Below are positions 9,325 through 18,973 of a stretch of 45,508 bases of DNA, one piece after another. Numbering within the stretch: the stretch's first letter is position 1; each line of letters opens with the position of its first letter. The stretch is taken from contig JAZRNN010000003.1 in NCBI GenBank assembly GCA_045648175.1, forward strand, positions 1-45,508. Direction: 5' to 3'. Source of the stretch: SIG440 sp045648175. Lineage in GTDB: Bacteria > Bacillota > Clostridia > Monoglobales > Monoglobaceae. The position numbers were made by a program, and so were the translations under genes. The notes under the pieces are model-generated. The model saw only the letters and a list, made by a program, of their open reading frames with translations. It was not told the origin of the DNA and did not search any database.

Positions 9325-10020
9325 ATGTCTTATATAAAAGAAAATTTAACCAATGTAACCAAGCAGATGAAGAGTGCAGCAGAAGAATGTGGTCGTGCGG
9401 TGTCAGATGTGCACCTTATTGCGGTTACAAAGACTTATGGAGCAGACCTTATAAATGAGGCTATAGACAATGGAGTCAGCGATATAGGTGAAAATCGTGT
9501 TCAGGAAATAATGCAAAAATATGATGCGGTGAAATCTGTAAGATGGCATCTTATCGGGCACTTGCAAAAAAACAAAATTAAGTATATAATAGATAAGGTA
9601 GAACTTATTCATTCCGTTGACAGCTTTGAATTGGCAAAGGAAATTGATAAGCACGCAAAAAAAATTGATAAGGTGCAGAAGATTCTTTTAGAGGTTAACG
9701 TGTCAGGCGAGGAATCAAAGTTTGGTATTCGCCCTGAAGAATGTGAAGAGCTTTGCCGCAGAATAAGCGAACTTGAAAATGTAAAGATTGAAGGTCTTAT
9801 GACTATAGCTCCCTTTGTTAATGATGAAAAAATTCTTGAAGATGTATTCAAAGGGTTAAAAAATCTGGCACAGAGTATCGGGGCAAAAGCCATTGAAAGG
9901 GTTGATATGAAGGAACTTTCGATGGGAATGACCAATGACTTTCCGCTTGCAATAAAGAACGGGGCAACAATTATTCGTGTAGGAACAGGAATTTTTGGAA
10001 AAAGGGACTACACAAAATGA
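9325..10020 (+). CDS. yggS: YggS-family pyridoxal phosphate homeostasis protein
   Basis: A 231-residue single-domain PLP-binding protein of the YggS/YlmE/PROSC family, which buffers free pyridoxal phosphate and affects amino-acid balance rather than catalysing a known reaction. Seen in the sequence are the PLP lysine in HLIAVTKT (about residue 36), GENRVQE, WHLIGHLQKNK, the SxVDS-like HSVDSFE and the C-terminal LSMGMTNDFPLAI plus RVGTGIFG phosphate-binding segments. It starts two bases after the preceding gene and leads into sepF, the standard Firmicutes order (ylmE-sepF). The ribosome site is weak, suggesting translational coupling. Confidence 0.93.
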   Translation: MSYIKENLTNVTKQMKSAAEECGRAVSDVHLIAVTKTYGADLINEAIDNGVSDIGENRVQEIMQKYDAVKSVRWHLIGHLQKNKIKYIIDKVELIHSVDSFELAKEIDKHAKKIDKVQKILLEVNVSGEESKFGIRPEECEELCRRISELENVKIEGLMTIAPFVNDEKILEDVFKGLKNLAQSIGAKAIERVDMKELSMGMTNDFPLAIKNGATIIRVGTGIFGKRDYTK

Positions 10021-10028
10021 AAAATATG

Positions 10029-10037
10029 TGGTATAAT
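10029..10037 (+). promoter_or_regulatory. Predicted extended -10 promoter for sepF
   Basis: TGG followed by TATAAT (10029-10037) forms an extended -10 element; a partial -35 (TACACA at 10009-10014) lies 17 bases upstream, at the 3' end of yggS. It sits 57 bases before the sepF start, in an otherwise gene-free gap. Confidence 0.6.
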
Positions 10038-10094
10038 ATAATATCAACAAAAATGTAAACTAATTAATCCTTAATAAATATGGAGGAAAATAAA

Positions 10095-10553
10095 ATGAGT
10101 ATTGTAAACAAAATGCTTAATCTTATCGGATTTGAAACATCGGAGAATGATTACGAAGAAGAACTGATAGAAAACAGTGAATTTTCAAACAGCTCCGTTT
10201 TCGAAGAGGATGAGTCCGAAACTTTTGACGGAGGCAAGCGCAACAAGGTTGTAAAAATACATACAACAGCTCAGCTTAAGTTGGTTGTTATGCAGCCCGA
10301 AAGTTTTGAGGATGCAAGAGAGATTGCAAACCACCTTAAAAATAAAAAACCGGTTGTTATCAATCTTGAAGCTGTTGAACGCAATGCTGCCCAGAGAATT
10401 GTTGACTTTTTGAGTGGTGCTGTATATGCACTTGACGGAAATATTCAAAAGGTTGCAAACGGAATTTTCCTTATTGCTCCTTATAATGTGGGTATTATGG
10501 GCGATTTCAAGGATGAGCTTCGCAGCAAGGGTATTTTCCCTTGGAATAACTAA
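10095..10553 (+). CDS. sepF: Cell division protein SepF
   Basis: SepF is a membrane-binding partner of FtsZ that bundles and anchors the Z ring in Gram-positive bacteria lacking FtsA-only anchoring. The 152-residue protein has a short N-terminal amphipathic region (MSIVNKMLNLIGF), an acidic low-complexity linker rich in E, D and S (about 18-52), and the conserved SepF core from about residue 60 with RIVDFLSGAVYAL and FLIAPYNV. ATG 10095 is preceded by GGAGG at 10082-10086; the in-frame ATG at 10080 overlaps that site and is rejected. It overlaps the start of ylmH by one base (TAATG). Confidence 0.95.
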   Translation: MSIVNKMLNLIGFETSENDYEEELIENSEFSNSSVFEEDESETFDGGKRNKVVKIHTTAQLKLVVMQPESFEDAREIANHLKNKKPVVINLEAVERNAAQRIVDFLSGAVYALDGNIQKVANGIFLIAPYNVGIMGDFKDELRSKGIFPWNN

Positions 10554-11308
10554 TGACAAACAGTACAGATGATAAGCTCCTTATTGCCCGGGCTGAGGAC
10601 ACCGTCACATTGTGCGAAAGACAGAACTGTATAAAATTCACAGGATTTTTGACACCAACTGAAGCCGAGCTCATAAGACGTAATTTAAAGTGCGCGTCGG
10701 TTGAGACTATCTTTTTTGGGGGATATCCCGATGCCGAGCGCACGCTGTTTGTTGCATTGCCGGATTACTTAACTCCGGATGATGCCATGCAACTTATATC
10801 GGTGATTGAAATTACGGGAAGGGATATTGCTGAACTTAAGCATCCTGATTTTCTTGGCAGTCTTTTGGGACTTGGTATCAAGCGTGAAAAGTTGGGCGAT
10901 ATATTGACCTTTGAGGATAGATGTCTGGGTTTTGTGGTTGAAAATATTGCAGATTATATAGTGGAAAATCTTGACAAAGTGGGACGCAAAGGTGTAAAGG
11001 TAAGAAGCATACAGCCGAGTGAGATTGAAATACCGCCACGAAGGATGGAGGAAATTTCTGCAACGGTTTCGGCACTCAGACTTGATGCAGTGATTGCCGC
11101 AGCAATCCGCACCTCAAGAACAGGAGCGGTAGAGGTTTTGAGTTCAGGACGTGTGTTTGTCAACTGGATTCAGGAGGACAGTCCGTCGTTTAAAATAAAG
11201 CCCGGAGATGTATTTTCGGTGCGTGGCAGCGGACGGTTCAGATTGGGAGAAGAAGTTCGGGAAACAAAAAAAGGCAGAATTGGAATCTGTATATATAAAA
11301 TGTTATAA
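10553..11308 (+). CDS. ylmH: YlmH-type S4-domain RNA-binding protein
   Basis: A 251-residue protein with the YlmH layout: an N-terminal region of about 75 residues containing FTGFLTPTEAELIRR and FGGYPDAER, a central domain with HPDFLGSLLGLGIKREKLGDI, and a C-terminal S4 RNA-binding domain (about 185-245, with the strand VEVLSSGRVFVNW and IKPGDVFSVRGSGRF). Family members associate with the ribosome and have been implicated in rescue of stalled translation; the gene is fixed between sepF and divIVA. Its ATG shares the last base of sepF's stop codon, so translation is probably coupled. Confidence 0.92.
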   Translation: MTNSTDDKLLIARAEDTVTLCERQNCIKFTGFLTPTEAELIRRNLKCASVETIFFGGYPDAERTLFVALPDYLTPDDAMQLISVIEITGRDIAELKHPDFLGSLLGLGIKREKLGDILTFEDRCLGFVVENIADYIVENLDKVGRKGVKVRSIQPSEIEIPPRRMEEISATVSALRLDAVIAAAIRTSRTGAVEVLSSGRVFVNWIQEDSPSFKIKPGDVFSVRGSGRFRLGEEVRETKKGRIGICIYKML

Positions 11309-11357
11309 AGTTTTAAGTATAAGCACGCAAAGTTGTGCAGAAAATGGAGGAGATATT

Positions 11358-12026
11358 ATGTTGACACCATTGGAAATCGAAAATAGAAAATTTAAAAAGG
11401 AAATGAGCGGATATAACAAGCTTGAAGTTGAGGAATTTATGCGTGTAATATCCGAAAATTACGAGCTTATTTACAAAGAAAATCTTGCCAATAAGGACAA
11501 AATTAATATGCTTTCAAGCGCAATCAAGCAGTATAAGAGCATGGAAGAAACCTTGCAAAGTGCAATTCTGGTTGCTCAGAGTGCGGGTGATGAGGTTATT
11601 CAGAATGCAAAAAAAAGTGCTGAAAATATTATAAAGGATGCCGAAAATAAGGCAACACAGTTACTTTCTGATGCAAGCCGTGAGGTTACCAGAGTAAGTT
11701 ATGAGTATGAGGAAATGCGACGTAATGTAGAAGTTTTCAGAACAAGAATTATCTCATTACTTACATCTCAGCTTGACATTGTTAAGGAATTCAGTATGCC
11801 CGCAGACAGTAGTGTAGAAAAGCCTTTGAGAAATGTGAAACATCATACTATTGAATTCAACGATGAAAGTATAGCAGAGGCTACAGAAGCTAAAACGGCA
11901 CTTGAAAGATTAGAACAGATGACAAAGGAGCTTCCCAAAATTGTTGTAAACGAGAAGGGTGAATATGTAGCAGCAGAGGACAAAGCTAACTCTAAAGCAA
12001 AGAGTGTTGACGAGAATTTGGGTTAA
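11358..12026 (+). CDS. divIVA: DivIVA family coiled-coil protein
   Basis: DivIVA binds negatively curved membrane at septa and poles and positions division or growth partners. The 222-residue protein opens with the conserved membrane-binding segment LTPLEIENRKFKKEMSGYNKLEV (F11 and K/R cluster in the expected place) and continues as a long coiled coil (about 28-170), ending in a less ordered acidic tail. ATG 11358 has GGAGGAG at 11346-11352; the longer reading from 11208 runs into ylmH and has no ribosome site. It follows sepF-ylmH as in most Firmicutes. Confidence 0.94.
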   Translation: MLTPLEIENRKFKKEMSGYNKLEVEEFMRVISENYELIYKENLANKDKINMLSSAIKQYKSMEETLQSAILVAQSAGDEVIQNAKKSAENIIKDAENKATQLLSDASREVTRVSYEYEEMRRNVEVFRTRIISLLTSQLDIVKEFSMPADSSVEKPLRNVKHHTIEFNDESIAEATEAKTALERLEQMTKELPKIVVNEKGEYVAAEDKANSKAKSVDENLG

Positions 12027-12069
12027 CAGAAAAACCTGACATAATTTTGCATACTTACAGGTGAGAAAA

Positions 12070-12543
12070 ATGATTTATTTTGCTCTTGGCGTTGCGATTT
12101 TGATTGCAGATTTACTGACAAAAATATGGACACAGACGCGTCTTCGTGAAATTGGAACAATCCCTTTAATCGAAGACGTATTTCATCTCACTTATGTTGA
12201 AAACCGCGGAGCAGCATTTGGTATTTTGCAGGACAAAAGGGTCTTTTTTGTCCTGATTACCCTTGCTTTTGTAGCGGCAGTTGTGTATGTGATTTTAAGA
12301 TATAAAAACCGCCCGGTAGTTTTAAATTACGGACTCACTTTTATGGTTGCCGGGGCTTTTGGAAATATGATTGACAGAATATGGCGGGGATATGTTGTGG
12401 ATATGTTTGATTTCCGTATGATAAATTTCCCTGTTTTTAATGTTGCCGATATTTTTGTGTGCATAGGCGCAGGGCTATTGGCAATTTTTTTTATTTTCTG
12501 TGACGGAAAGGAAAAAGAGCGTGAAGATAACAGCAAAAAATGA
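12070..12543 (+). CDS. lspA: Lipoprotein signal peptidase (signal peptidase II)
   Basis: LspA cleaves signal peptides of prolipoproteins after Lgt has lipidated the cysteine. The 157-residue protein has four membrane segments (about 4-20, 56-77, 86-102 and 122-147) and the two catalytic aspartates D111 (GYVVDMFDF) and D127 (FNVADIF), together with NRGAAFG and GAFGNMIDR. ATG 12070 lies just behind AGGTGAG; GTG 12061 is an in-frame alternative without its own ribosome site. The 3' end overlaps rluD by 23 bases, in the familiar lspA-rluD pair. Confidence 0.94.
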   Translation: MIYFALGVAILIADLLTKIWTQTRLREIGTIPLIEDVFHLTYVENRGAAFGILQDKRVFFVLITLAFVAAVVYVILRYKNRPVVLNYGLTFMVAGAFGNMIDRIWRGYVVDMFDFRMINFPVFNVADIFVCIGAGLLAIFFIFCDGKEKEREDNSKK

Positions 12544-13435
12544 TGATGTCGGAAAGCGTCTGGATTTATTTCTGGCCGAAGGCCTTTCTGATTTGACACG
12601 TTCCAGAATTCAGAAGCTGATTGCAGAAGAAAATGTAAAGGTAAACGAAAAAACAGTGCGTTCAAACTATAAGTTGCGTGCACAGGATGAAATCAGTATA
12701 GAAATTCCAGATGCAAAGGAAACCGAGCTTGAAGCCGAAGATATTCCGCTTGATATAGTGTATGAGGATGACTGTATGCTTGTTGTAAATAAGCCGCAAG
12801 GTATGGTTGTTCATCCTGCTGCAGGAAATTACAACGGCACATTGGTTAATGCCCTGATGGCGCATTGCGGCGACAGACTTTCGGGGATTAATGGAGAGAT
12901 AAGGCCCGGGATACTGCACCGTATAGATAAGGATACCAGCGGACTTTTAATGGTAGCAAAAAATGACAAGGCACATCTTGCACTTTCGGAGCAGATAAAG
13001 GAACATAGCCTGACCCGTGAATATCTTGCCCTTGTACACGGCAGAATAAAGGAAGACAGCGGCACAATTGATGCACCTATTGGCCGTGACGAAAAAGACC
13101 GTAAAAAGATGACAATAACCCCAAAAAATTCCAAGAATGCGGTTACGCATTTTTTTGTAATGGAGCGATTTGATAAATATACATTTATTCGTTGCCGTCT
13201 TGAAACGGGAAGGACACATCAGATAAGAGTTCATATGTCCAAAGGCGGACATCCCATTGTGGGTGACCCTGTGTATGGCTTTAAAAAGGAAGAATTCAAG
13301 CTTAACGGACAACTTCTTCACGCTCATATGATTGGATATATTCATCCTGAAACGGGGGAGTATATGGAGTTTTCGTGCAAGATGCCTGAATACTTTGAAG
13401 ATGTTCTGGAAAAACTGAGGAGGAAATCACTGTGA
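12521..13435 (+). CDS. rluD: RluD-family 23S rRNA pseudouridine synthase
   Basis: The 304-residue protein has an N-terminal S4 RNA-binding domain (about residues 10-58) and a pseudouridine synthase domain with catalytic D136 in HRIDKDTSGLL, followed by REYLALVHG and RTHQIRVHM. It belongs to the RluA/RluC/RluD group that modifies large-subunit rRNA; the exact uridines cannot be told from sequence. GTG 12521 is preferred since GGAAAGG lies about nine bases upstream inside lspA; GTG 12500 is a weaker choice. The stop overlaps the radC start by four bases. Confidence 0.92.
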   Translation: MKITAKNDDVGKRLDLFLAEGLSDLTRSRIQKLIAEENVKVNEKTVRSNYKLRAQDEISIEIPDAKETELEAEDIPLDIVYEDDCMLVVNKPQGMVVHPAAGNYNGTLVNALMAHCGDRLSGINGEIRPGILHRIDKDTSGLLMVAKNDKAHLALSEQIKEHSLTREYLALVHGRIKEDSGTIDAPIGRDEKDRKKMTITPKNSKNAVTHFFVMERFDKYTFIRCRLETGRTHQIRVHMSKGGHPIVGDPVYGFKKEEFKLNGQLLHAHMIGYIHPETGEYMEFSCKMPEYFEDVLEKLRRKSL

Positions 13436-14145
13436 GCGTACATGATAAACACAGGGAAAGGTTGGACAAAAAGGTTTGGGAAAACGGACTTGAGGCACTA
13501 GAGCCGCACGAACAGCTTGAACACATTTTGTTTGCTGCCATTCCACGTGGAGATACCAATGCCACTGCGCACAGATTACTTGACAAATACAAAACTATTG
13601 CAGCAGTACTCAATGCTGATGCTGAGGAACTTATACAGATAGAGGGCGTGGGCAAAAGATGTGCAACCTTTCTTACAACATTGCCGTCGCTTTTAGGCAT
13701 TGTAGAGCGCAGCTTAAATTCTGATGAGCCAATTGAACTTGACACTGCGCAAAAAATTGCTGACTTTGCAAAGACATATTTTTATGGCAAGCTTACAGAG
13801 GAAGCATATTTGTTGTGCCTTAATTCCACATACAGATTGATTGCAATTAACAGAATTTCACGAGGAGCCCACGACGAAACTTATGTGTATCCTACCCAGG
13901 TGGTGCGACAGGCTATACGGGACAATGCCTGTGCGGCCGTATTGATACATAATCATCCCTGCGGCGAGATAAAGCCATCGTCAGGGGATGTAACATTGTC
14001 AAGAGATTTGGCACGGGCATTTGATGCGGTTGATATTATTTTTGGAGACAGCGTGATTATTGCAGGAAAAGAATTTTTCAGTATGCGAGAGATGGGCTAT
14101 CTGGATAATTTATATGAAAAGAACAACAGACTGGATAAAAAATAA
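13432..14145 (+). CDS. radC: RadC family JAB-domain protein
   Basis: A 237-residue RadC protein: an N-terminal helix-hairpin-helix region (IEGVGKRCATFL, about 63-75) and a C-terminal JAB1/MPN-like metalloprotease fold with the metal motif H173-x-H175 and D186 in HNHPCGEIKPSSGD. Despite the name, RadC is not an established repair enzyme and its substrate is unknown. GTG 13432 overlaps the rluD stop (GTGA), with GAGGAGG at 13417-13423 as ribosome site. It lies directly before uvrB and uvrA. Confidence 0.94.
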   Translation: MSVHDKHRERLDKKVWENGLEALEPHEQLEHILFAAIPRGDTNATAHRLLDKYKTIAAVLNADAEELIQIEGVGKRCATFLTTLPSLLGIVERSLNSDEPIELDTAQKIADFAKTYFYGKLTEEAYLLCLNSTYRLIAINRISRGAHDETYVYPTQVVRQAIRDNACAAVLIHNHPCGEIKPSSGDVTLSRDLARAFDAVDIIFGDSVIIAGKEFFSMREMGYLDNLYEKNNRLDKK

Positions 14146-14168
14146 GAGAAGGATAAAGGGTGCAGTAA

Positions 14169-16142
14169 ATGGACTTTCAGGTTGTATCAAAATACAAGCC
14201 ATCCGGTGACCAGCCTCAGGCGATTGAAACACTGGCAAATGGTGTTTTAAGTGGTGACAAATTTCAAACACTGATGGGCGTTACCGGGTCAGGTAAGACC
14301 TTCACTGTGGCAAACATTATTGAAAAAGTAAATAAACCAACGCTGGTGCTGGCACACAACAAAACTCTGGCAGCACAGCTTTGTAGCGAGTTTAAAGAAA
14401 TATTCCCCAACAATGCGGTGGAGTATTTTGTTTCATATTATGATTATTATCAGCCCGAGGCGTACATTCCCAATTCTGACACCTATATTGAAAAGGATGC
14501 CCAAACAAACGAGGATATTGACAAACTGCGGCATTCTGCAACGGCGGCACTTTTTGAACGCCGGGATGTAATTATTGTTGCCAGCGTTTCGTGTATATAT
14601 GGTCTTGGCGACCCAATAGATTACAACAATATGGTTATATCCTTGCGTACGGGAATGGAGCGTGATCGTGATGAGGTTATTGACAAACTGATTGAAATTC
14701 AGTACGAAAGAAATGACATAAATTTCACACGTAATAAATTTCGTGTCAGGGGCGATGTAATTGATGTGTTTCCCTCATATTCTTCGGGGAACGCAATAAG
14801 GATAGAGTTTTTTGGTGACGAGGTTGACCGCATTGCTGAAATCAGCTCGGTTACCGGCGAGGTAATAAAGGTGCTTAAGCACGTAGCGATTTATCCGGCG
14901 TCACATTATGTTGTGGGCAAGGAGAAGTTGGAGCGTGCCATTACTGGTATTGAGGCAGAGATGGAGACACGGGTTGAGGAATTTAAGGCAAATGAATGTC
15001 TTATTGAAGCACAACGTATTAAAGAGCGTACAAGATACGACATAGAGATGATGCGTGAAACCGGATTTTGTCAGGGGATAGAAAACTATTCTCGGCATAT
15101 AAGCGGACGTCAGCCGGGTAGTCCTCCGTTTACACTTCTTGACTATCTTCCCAAAGATTTTTTACTTGTGGTGGATGAATCACACGTTACGATTCCTCAG
15201 GTAAGGGCAATGTATGCAGGCGACCGTGCACGCAAGACAAATCTTGTGGAATACGGCTTCAGACTGCCTTCTGCATTTGATAACAGACCTCTTAATTTTG
15301 ATGAGTTTTATGAACATATAAATCAGGCGATTTTTGTCAGCGCAACACCGGCAGAGTTTGAGGTGCAGCGTTCAAGCCGAGTGGTAGAACAAGTTATTCG
15401 TCCTACGGGATTGCTTGACCCCAAGATAGCTGTTCGCCCCGTTGACGGACAAATTGATGATTTGTATGGTGAGATTAAAAAGAGAGTTGCCAAAAATGAG
15501 AGGGTGTTGGTAACAACCCTGACAAAGAAAATGGCAGAACGCCTTACCGAATATTTTGAAGATATGGATTTAAAGGTAAGATACCTGCATTCCGAGGTTG
15601 AAACAATCGAGCGTATGGAAATTATCCGTGATTTGCGTCTTGGCGTGTTTGACGTTCTTGTGGGAATTAACCTTCTTCGTGAGGGCTTGGATATTCCTGA
15701 GGTTTCGCTTGTTGCGATACTTGATGCGGATAAAGAGGGCTTTTTAAGGTCGGATACGTCGCTTATTCAGACTATAGGCCGTGCGGCACGAAATGCAGAA
15801 GGTACTGTTATTATGTACGCAGATACCATCACAGGCTCTATGCAACGTGCAATTTCCGAGACAGAACGTCGTCGTGAAATTCAGGCGGCGTACAACAGCG
15901 AGCACGGGATTGTTCCGCGGACAATTAAGAAGGATGTACACGAGATAATCGAGGCAACCGTTGCAGATGCTAAGGTTTCAAAGCATGGCAGAAGAAAGTC
16001 TGAGACACCTATTGATATAAAAGAAAAGACTATTGCTGAATTGACAACCGAGATGAAAAAGGCTGCAGAGCTGTTGCAGTTTGAACTTGCTGCCAAAATC
16101 CGTGATGAAATACGTAGACTTGAGGGAGAAAAAAATGATTAA
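14169..16142 (+). CDS. uvrB: Excinuclease ABC subunit B
   Basis: UvrB is loaded by UvrA at bulky DNA lesions, verifies damage and recruits UvrC. The 657-residue protein has Walker A GVTGSGKT at 37-44, the damage-probing beta-hairpin with YYDYYQPEAYIP, the VVDESH motif II, the motif VI QTIGRAARN, and the C-terminal UVR domain (about 620-655) that contacts UvrC. ATG 14169 is preceded by AAAGGGTG. No SOS (LexA) operator is recognisable in the short gap before it, although one may lie before an upstream gene. uvrA overlaps the last eight bases. Confidence 0.97.
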   Translation: MDFQVVSKYKPSGDQPQAIETLANGVLSGDKFQTLMGVTGSGKTFTVANIIEKVNKPTLVLAHNKTLAAQLCSEFKEIFPNNAVEYFVSYYDYYQPEAYIPNSDTYIEKDAQTNEDIDKLRHSATAALFERRDVIIVASVSCIYGLGDPIDYNNMVISLRTGMERDRDEVIDKLIEIQYERNDINFTRNKFRVRGDVIDVFPSYSSGNAIRIEFFGDEVDRIAEISSVTGEVIKVLKHVAIYPASHYVVGKEKLERAITGIEAEMETRVEEFKANECLIEAQRIKERTRYDIEMMRETGFCQGIENYSRHISGRQPGSPPFTLLDYLPKDFLLVVDESHVTIPQVRAMYAGDRARKTNLVEYGFRLPSAFDNRPLNFDEFYEHINQAIFVSATPAEFEVQRSSRVVEQVIRPTGLLDPKIAVRPVDGQIDDLYGEIKKRVAKNERVLVTTLTKKMAERLTEYFEDMDLKVRYLHSEVETIERMEIIRDLRLGVFDVLVGINLLREGLDIPEVSLVAILDADKEGFLRSDTSLIQTIGRAARNAEGTVIMYADTITGSMQRAISETERRREIQAAYNSEHGIVPRTIKKDVHEIIEATVADAKVSKHGRRKSETPIDIKEKTIAELTTEMKKAAELLQFELAAKIRDEIRRLEGEKND

Positions 16143-18969
16143 TAAATATATTTATGTTAAGGGTGCCAGAGAGAATAACCTCAAGGGCATTGACGTAAAA
16201 ATACCACGTGACAAAATGGTTGTGCTCACCGGGCTTAGCGGTTCGGGCAAATCTTCTCTTGCTTTTGAAACAATTTATGCCGAGGGACAAAGACGATATG
16301 TTGAGTCACTTTCTGCATATGCACGTCAATTCCTTGGACAAATGGAAAAACCCAATGTTGAGTCAATCGACGGCTTGTCGCCAGCGATTTCCATTGACCA
16401 GAAGACAACAAGCAAAAATCCACGTTCTACAGTGGGTACTGTGACAGAGGTATACGATTATGTCCGTCTTTTATTTGCCCGGATAGGTGTTCCGCATTGC
16501 CCCAAATGCGGCAAGGAAATAAAATCTCAATCAATCGACCAGATTGTTGATGGAGTGAAAGCTCTGCCCGAAAAAACAAAAATTCAGATTCTTGCACCGG
16601 TAATTCGTGGCAGAAAAGGTGAATATACAAAAATCTTTGAAAAGGCTGCAAAGGACGGATTTGTCCGCGTCCGGGTTGACGGGGAAATATATGACCCGGG
16701 TGCAGATGAAATCGTTCTTGATAAGCAGAAAAAGCATAATATAGAAATTGTTGTCGACCGTCTTGTGGTGCGTGAGGGTATGGACAAGCGTCTTACCGAC
16801 TCACTGGAAACAGCTCTCAAAATGGCAAAAGGGCTTGTTGTGGTACAGCTTATCGATAGTGACGAGGAAATGATGTTCAGTCAGAATTATGCCTGCGATG
16901 ACTGTGGAATTAATATAGAAGAGCTTACCCCAAGAATGTTTTCATTCAACACGCCTTATGGTGCGTGTCCACATTGTATGGGTTTGGGTGAGGTTGAAAT
17001 TCTTGACCCTGAAAGATTGATTCCTGATAAAACAAAGAGCATAAATGAGGGTGCTATTAACTGCTATGGCTGGACAGGCACAGACAAAGACAGTATTTCG
17101 GCTATGTATTATCGTGGTCTTGCTAAAATGTATGGGTTCAGCCTTGATACGCCGATTCAGGATTTGCCCGAGGATATAATGGATATTATTCTTTACGGCA
17201 CAAAGGGCGAAAAGGTGCATCTTTCCTATGAGAAAAAGTATGCCAAAGGCGAACACTATGCGAGATTTGAAGGAATAATAAATAACGTCCTTCGCCGTTA
17301 TAATGAAACCAATTCCGAATGGGCACGAAAAGAAATTCAGGAGCTTATGTATATTACCCCCTGCCCTGAATGCAATGGCACACGTCTTAAAAAAGAGAGC
17401 CTTGCGGTAACGGTTAAGGGTAAAAATATAAACCAAATCAGCGATATGTCAATTTCTGAGGCAATGGATTTTTTTGATAAAATGGAATTGACACAGCGCG
17501 AAGAGCTTATAGGCAAGCAAATTTTAAAGGAAATAAATGCAAGATTGTCATTTCTTGTAAGTGTTGGTCTTGAATATCTTACCCTTTCACGTTCCAGCGG
17601 AACTTTGTCGGGCGGTGAAGCTCAGCGAATTCGTCTTGCAAGCCAGATTGGGTCGGGTCTTATGGGTGTTGTTTACATTCTTGACGAGCCAAGCATCGGT
17701 CTTCATCAAAGGGATAATCACAAGCTGATTGAAATGCTTAAAAGATTGCGTGATTTAGGCAACACTCTGATTGTGGTAGAGCACGATGAAGATACAATGT
17801 ATGCTGCTGACCACATTATTGATATTGGACCCGGAGCGGGTGTCCACGGCGGATATGTTGTGGCCGAAGGCACTGTGGAGGAAATAAAAAAATGCGAAAA
17901 GTCTGAAACAGGACTTTACCTCAGCGGTGTAAAGAAAATTCCTGTTCCAAGCGAAAGACGTGTGGGCAACGGTAATTTTTTGCGACTTGAAGGTGCCGCA
18001 CAGAACAACCTTAAAAATGTTGATATTGAAATTCCTTTGGGCACATTCACTTGTGTTACAGGTGTTTCGGGCAGCGGAAAAAGTTCGCTTGTAAATGAGG
18101 TTTTATACAGAATACTGGCAAATGATTTAAACCGTGCCAAACTGAAGACGGGCAATTTTAAATCAATCAGCGGTCTTGAAAATCTAGACAAGGTAATTGA
18201 TATTGACCAGTCGCCAATCGGCAGAACTCCAAGGTCTAATCCGGCGACATATACCGGACTTTTTGGAGATATCCGCAACTTGTTTGCCTCGACCCCAGAT
18301 GCAAAGTCAAGGGGATATAGCGCAGGAAGGTTTAGTTTTAATGTCAAGGGTGGTAGATGTGAGTCCTGTCAGGGAGACGGTATAATTAAGATTGAGATGC
18401 ATTTTTTGCCCGATATATATATGCCTTGTGAAGTTTGTGGGGGTAAACGATATAACCGTGAAACGTTGGAGGTTAAGTTCAAGGGCAAGAGCATAGCAGA
18501 TGTGCTTGATATGACAGTGGAAGAAGGAATGGAATTTTTTGACAGCATTCCTAAAATAGCAAATCGCTTGCGGACTTTGTATGAAGTTGGTCTTGGATAT
18601 ATAAAGATAGGTCAGTCATCAACCACACTTTCGGGTGGTGAGGCACAGCGTGTAAAGCTTGCAACAGAACTAAGTAAACGCAGTACCGGTAAAACAATAT
18701 ATATTCTTGATGAGCCCACAACTGGACTTCACACAGCGGATGTTCACCGTCTTATTGATGTATTGCAAAGACTGGTGGATGCAGGAAATACCGTGGTGGT
18801 TATTGAGCATAATCTTGATGTGATAAAAACGGCGGATTATATAATCGACCTTGGTCCTGAAGGCGGCAACAAGGGCGGCAGGATTGTTGCACAGGGTACA
18901 CCCGAGGCGGTTGCTAAATCAAAGAAATCTTATACAGGAATGTACTTGAAAGACGTATTGAAAAAATAG
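16135..18969 (+). CDS. uvrA: Excinuclease ABC subunit A
   Basis: UvrA is the damage-sensing ATPase of nucleotide excision repair. The 944-residue protein holds two ABC ATPase modules: the first P-loop GLSGSGKSS at about 33-41 with signature LSGGEAQRIRLA, the second GVSGSGKSS in the C-terminal half with LSGGEAQRVKLA, each followed by ILDEP. Zinc-binding cysteine pairs are seen at CPKCGKE, CDDCG with CPHC, CPEC, and CESCQGDG with CEVCGG. ATG 16135 is preceded by GAGGGAG at the end of uvrB; a longer frame from 16081 has no support. A strong terminator begins five bases after the stop. Confidence 0.97.
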   Translation: MINKYIYVKGARENNLKGIDVKIPRDKMVVLTGLSGSGKSSLAFETIYAEGQRRYVESLSAYARQFLGQMEKPNVESIDGLSPAISIDQKTTSKNPRSTVGTVTEVYDYVRLLFARIGVPHCPKCGKEIKSQSIDQIVDGVKALPEKTKIQILAPVIRGRKGEYTKIFEKAAKDGFVRVRVDGEIYDPGADEIVLDKQKKHNIEIVVDRLVVREGMDKRLTDSLETALKMAKGLVVVQLIDSDEEMMFSQNYACDDCGINIEELTPRMFSFNTPYGACPHCMGLGEVEILDPERLIPDKTKSINEGAINCYGWTGTDKDSISAMYYRGLAKMYGFSLDTPIQDLPEDIMDIILYGTKGEKVHLSYEKKYAKGEHYARFEGIINNVLRRYNETNSEWARKEIQELMYITPCPECNGTRLKKESLAVTVKGKNINQISDMSISEAMDFFDKMELTQREELIGKQILKEINARLSFLVSVGLEYLTLSRSSGTLSGGEAQRIRLASQIGSGLMGVVYILDEPSIGLHQRDNHKLIEMLKRLRDLGNTLIVVEHDEDTMYAADHIIDIGPGAGVHGGYVVAEGTVEEIKKCEKSETGLYLSGVKKIPVPSERRVGNGNFLRLEGAAQNNLKNVDIEIPLGTFTCVTGVSGSGKSSLVNEVLYRILANDLNRAKLKTGNFKSISGLENLDKVIDIDQSPIGRTPRSNPATYTGLFGDIRNLFASTPDAKSRGYSAGRFSFNVKGGRCESCQGDGIIKIEMHFLPDIYMPCEVCGGKRYNRETLEVKFKGKSIADVLDMTVEEGMEFFDSIPKIANRLRTLYEVGLGYIKIGQSSTTLSGGEAQRVKLATELSKRSTGKTIYILDEPTTGLHTADVHRLIDVLQRLVDAGNTVVVIEHNLDVIKTADYIIDLGPEGGNKGGRIVAQGTPEAVAKSKKSYTGMYLKDVLKK

Positions 18970-18973
18970 CAAA

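Noticed and set aside
14146..14168. SOS (LexA) operator before uvrB
   Set aside because: The short gap contains no GAAC-N4-GTTC-like palindrome.
16942..17436. Open frame of 164 codons antisense to uvrA
   Set aside because: No motif or start signal; uvrA is intact on the other strand.
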